Of a stretch of 64,000 nt of DNA, positions 60,676 to 64,000 are shown one piece after another. Every line of letters begins with the position of its first letter. Within the stretch, counting starts at the first letter, position 1. Below the pieces are notes generated by a model. The model was given only the letters and a program-made list of their open reading frames with translations, was not told the origin of the DNA and made no database searches. This stretch comes from Molanna angustata (taxonomy: Eukaryota; Arthropoda; Insecta; Trichoptera; Molannidae). Made by a program: the position numbers and the translations under genes. The DNA is taken from positions 1,723,364 to 1,787,363 of the forward strand of contig OY754978.1 of NCBI GenBank assembly GCA_963576475.1, written 5' to 3'.

Positions 60676-60939
60676 TGTAGAAAACATCAGGTGATGGGTA
60701 TAAAAGATGGTAGGTAGTGGACTGTATTTTTAAACTATCTCACCGATGCTTCTATATTCCTGGTTCACTGATTATTTTTTCTGTGCACACATCCACACGC
60801 AGTGGTCTTCAAACTTGTACTGATCCTTTTTTAGCTTGACACTTATTGTCACCCAAAATTATTTTGACAAGTGACAATTCTCATACATCGGTGAGGGGAC
60901 AATGGCATGGAAAGGATTCAAAGGAAATATGCTTCTACA
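60676..60939 (-). repeat. Candidate 3' LTR of BEL/Pao element
   Basis: Read on the minus strand, this begins TGTAGAAGC and ends TTTTCTACA (TG...CA with short inverted ends), 264 bp. A purine-rich gagtgggcgg precedes it by 3-4 nt, as a polypurine tract would. The partner LTR is outside the window, so this cannot be confirmed here. Confidence 0.5.
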
Positions 60940-61282
60940 TAACCGCCCACTCAAATTTTAAACAAAATTTGACGAATTGTACATATCACGGTGGCCACAA
61001 ACAAAATTAACTTTTAACAAACTCATATCACTAATGCAGCCATCACAAAATAAAACTCCACATTGTCCAATTCATAAAATTACAAACACACAAAAAAAAA
61101 ATTCAATAACATACTATCCACAACAAAATCACATTAAAAAAAAAAATTCAAAAGGATAGTTCACAGACTGTATCAATGAAAACAATAGACAGACCTTTCT
61201 GTCATAACTAAAACACATTTAACTTAATTGTTATAATAACCAACTAAAACTATAAGACTAACATTATTCTTAACTATTTCTA
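60940..61282 (-). other. BEL/Pao 3' untranslated region
   Basis: Non-coding DNA between the end of pol and the candidate 3' LTR, T-rich on the element's strand. Nothing else is recognised. Confidence 0.45.
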
Positions 61283-61699
61283 TTAAACATCTAAGGGACA
61301 TATTTTCACAACAGGTCGAACAAATATTCCCTCTTTTGTCTTAACTTTTACCACCCGTACAATATTATCCTTTCCTGGCATGGTAGCCACAATTCTTCCC
61401 AATTTCCATTGTAAAGGATGTAACCTTTCTTCTTTCACCAACACTAAATCTCCCACCTGTATATTAGGCACTGAAGTGAACCACTTTTTACGCTGTTGAA
61501 GTGAAGTGAGGTATTCCACACTCCAACGTTTCCAAAAATCCTGATACATTCTTGTGATCATCTGCCATCTATCTAACCTATTCAATTTAATATCTGTGAC
61601 GTCGTACTCTGGAATACCAACCAATACCTCACTTATAATAAAGTGAGCTGGCGTTAAGGCATCTACGCTGTCAATATCATTCATTACACATAGGAACAA
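61283..61699 (-). pseudogene. BEL pol: integrase C-terminal domain
   Basis: In a different frame from the core. TPAHFIISEVLVG, LNRLDRWQMITRMYQDFWKRW, VGDLVLVKEERLHPLQWKLGRI and VRVVKVKTKEG-VRPVVKICPL are the usual C-terminal end of BEL/Pao integrases. The overlap with the core at 61677-61699 marks the frame change. Confidence 0.88.
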
Positions 61700-63626
61700 G
61701 TGGTCTAGAATTCACTACCGCCTCGATCTTAATTAATACTGTATTAAATTCCTCATAAGTCATCACTTGGTTGCCAACAACTCGCTTTAAGTGATACTTT
61801 ATAGATCTTACGTTGATCTCATGTAGGCCACCAAAATGTGGACCTTTAGGAGGATTCAAATGCCAATCGATGCATTTTTCGAGACAGAAATTTCGAAAAT
61901 CTGTATCCTGGATACAGTCATTATAAAATTTAAAAACTCCAGTCAAATATTTACGTGTGCCAACCAAATTTGTTCCGCAATCGCTATATACTGTAGTACA
62001 TAAACCACGTCGAGATACAAATCTCTCTAAGCAAGCAATAAATGCACTAGTAGATAATTCATTGACAATTTCAATATGTATGGCCTTTGTAGTCATACAT
62101 ACGAAAACACAAAAGTATGCCTTATACGTTTTCGAATTGCGACGTTTATTTTCCTTCAAAATAAACGGCCCGCCTAAGTCAATTGATACGTTTATGAATG
62201 GTCGATGACGAGTAACCCGAATAGCTGGCAAGTCAGCCATTATTGGCTGCACTGGTGAAGCACTAAATCGCTTACACACAAGACACTTTGACAAAACAGA
62301 CTTAATTCTATTTCTCGCTGAAACAATCCAATATTTCCGTTGTATTAAATGTTGCAGTGATCTGGGACCCACATGCAAATATGATATATGAAAATAATTT
62401 ATCAATAATTTTCCAAACTCACTATGCTTATGCAACAATATTGGAAATTTCATTTTATCGGGTAGTGCAGAATATCTAATTCTTCCGCCTACTCTGACAA
62501 GTCCCTGTTTATCTATAAAACAATTCAACTTCTGCAGTTGAGGATTATCGCATTGATTTTTGTATTTTAACATATTAATATCCTTCATAAAATGTAAACT
62601 CTGATCATATTTTATAATTGCTTGTAAACTAATTTCCCTATTACACAAATCTCCTTTAGTGCGATTATTAACATTCAACAGACAATTATTTTTAAACCTT
62701 AAAATCCAAGCTACTATACGTGTTAACTTTGTATATTTATTAGTTATGTTATACAATCCTAATCTATTTTTATCTTCTAAAATTAAAGCATTAGATTGAT
62801 TAACTAACCCTTTATATTCTGGCAATTGCGCAGGTACAATATAATCATCGCACCGTGGCCATCTGTCAACAGGTTCTAACAGCCACTCTGGACCGTTTAT
62901 CCACAACGTATGACCAACTAATTCTTCTGGATATAATCCTCTAGATGCACAATCTGCTGGATTACATTGAGATCTCACATGAAACCATTTTCCATGAGGC
63001 ACGTTTTCCCAAATACGTTCTATTCGATTTGCAACAAATAATTTTAATAGATATGATGGTGTTTTAAGCCACGAAAAAACAATACTAGAATCTGTGTACA
63101 TAATATATATATATACATCCTTTATAATAATTGCATCTTGAAATATAGATAAAGTATGTTTAATTAATTTTGATAATAATAATGCACCACAGAGCTCCAA
63201 GCGTGGTATCGTTTGCATCTTAATTGGAGCAACCTTAGACTTGCCAGTCACCAGAGATATTTGTTTACTATCCTCAGTAACCAAATAACAAACAGCGCTA
63301 TATCCGTCATTAGAGGCGTCAGAAAAGCCAACTAAATAACACTGACTATCAACGCTTGTTCCAAAAAACCTACTCAATTTAAATTCCTCTAATAAAGACA
63401 TTTGATCAACTATTTTATTCCACTGCACTTTCGTGGATTCTGGAATAATATCATCCCATCCCAATTTCATTTTCCACAAATTTTGAATGAAACTTTTCAA
63501 TAAAAATGTAAACGGAGTGATCCATCCTACAGGGTCATATATAGATGAAACGACCGATAGAATCATACGCTTTGTATATTTAATATCAATTTTTTTAACC
63601 TGATAACTAAAAACATCATTCACAAA
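61677..63626 (-). pseudogene. BEL pol: RT end, RNase H and integrase core
   Basis: This open stretch of about 648 codons starts after the TAG. It has YDPVGWITPFTFLLK (BEL-specific RT/RNase H link), QTIPRLELCGALLLSKL and MYTDSSIVFSWL (RNase H), then an HHCC-like finger (HKHSEFGKLLINYFH, CLVCKRF). The integrase core has NVSIDLGGPF, YSDCGTNLVG and GGLHEINVRS, the three carriers of the D,D,E triad. Consistent with a catalytic pol apart from the flanking breaks. Confidence 0.9.
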
Positions 63627-64000
63627 ATCCTATTTAATTCCTAATAATTTAATATGATTACTGTCTTCAGCAAAAAATATCACACTGCTATCAGATTTAT
63701 TAAAATCTTGAATAAATTCAGGACAGTTAGTTGCCCATTTTGACAATTCAAAACAACCACTTCGTAAAATAGTAATTAACTGATCTCGTAAAATAATAGC
63801 ATTTTCAATATTATGATCACCGCATATAATATCATCTACATATGTACTATCACGAAGAGCTTTTGCACCTAATGGGTATTTATCACTTTCATCTAAAGCT
63901 AACTGATTTATTGTTTGAATTGCATTATAGGGTGAGCTTCCTAAACCATATGTCACAGTGCATAACTCATATTCTTTGACAGGTTGTGACGGATCTTCTC
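63627..64000 (-). pseudogene. BEL pol: RT segment with YVDD
   Basis: Contains LRDSTYVDDIICG, the RT catalytic motif in the form usual for BEL/Pao, and FELSKWATNCPEF. The frame continues beyond the window to the right and stops at a TAG (63627-63629). The next segment is in the same frame, so this is a single nonsense change. Confidence 0.85.

Larger units (their letters stand above)
60676..64000 (-). mobile_element. BEL/Pao LTR retrotransposon, 3' portion
   Basis: A large minus-strand pol runs off the right edge. From right to left: RT end, RNase H, integrase zinc finger, integrase core, integrase C-terminus, then a 3' untranslated region and a candidate LTR. Two lesions are visible: an in-frame TAG near 63627 and a frame change near 61680-61700. 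It is a fairly recent but defective copy. Confidence 0.88.

Overview
The window is AT-rich, intron-rich, retrotransposon-packed animal DNA, almost certainly from an insect. The only host genes I can support are two glutathione S-transferases (GSTs) of the insect-type epsilon/delta group, both on the minus strand. GST-1 is complete: five coding exons (23756 down to 6476) give 219 residues, and its introns are swollen by satellites, a retrovirus-like element and SINEs. GST-2 shows only its last two coding exons (54968-54775 and 46269-46137). Its penultimate exon is 194 bp with the same phases as the matching exon of GST-1, so the two are tandem paralogues. The upstream exons of GST-2 are not visible and probably lie beyond the right edge. 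Epsilon GSTs and env-bearing gypsy elements suggest a holometabolous insect, but I cannot assign an order.

Layout: 0-6.4 kb holds SINE, RTE-tail, foldback and CR1/jockey-type remnants and a short tandem array. 6.5-23.8 kb is GST-1; its introns contain an 82-bp array, a 48-bp satellite with a higher-order duplication, a hAT-like MITE, and a 3992-bp errantivirus-like element that keeps gag and a broken env but has lost pol. That element sits inside an older dispersed repeat and has a perfect 4-bp target duplication. 23.8-46.1 kb is intergenic: microsatellites, two tRNA-derived SINE families, several foldback elements (one a perfect 102-bp-arm palindrome), a 118-bp array, RT fragments, and a 113-bp minisatellite grown from the 3' end of an RTE reverse transcriptase. 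46.1-55 kb is the GST-2 region; its intron carries an RTE element with a nested insertion, a CR1-like element and a nearly full Dong/R4-like element with a restriction-like endonuclease. 55.5-60.3 kb is one RTE element, endonuclease plus RT, split by two nested insertions. 60.7-64 kb is the 3' part of a BEL/Pao element on the minus strand, running off the window.

The host genes would encode soluble detoxification enzymes. Nearly everything else is decayed mobile DNA. The most useful observations are the GST pair with conserved exon structure, the pol-less gag-env errantivirus, the TE-derived minisatellite, the satellite higher-order duplication, the perfect palindrome and the nested insertions with readable target duplications. 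I found no clear evidence of a wholly new biological system. All calls come from reading the sequence; no database search was possible.
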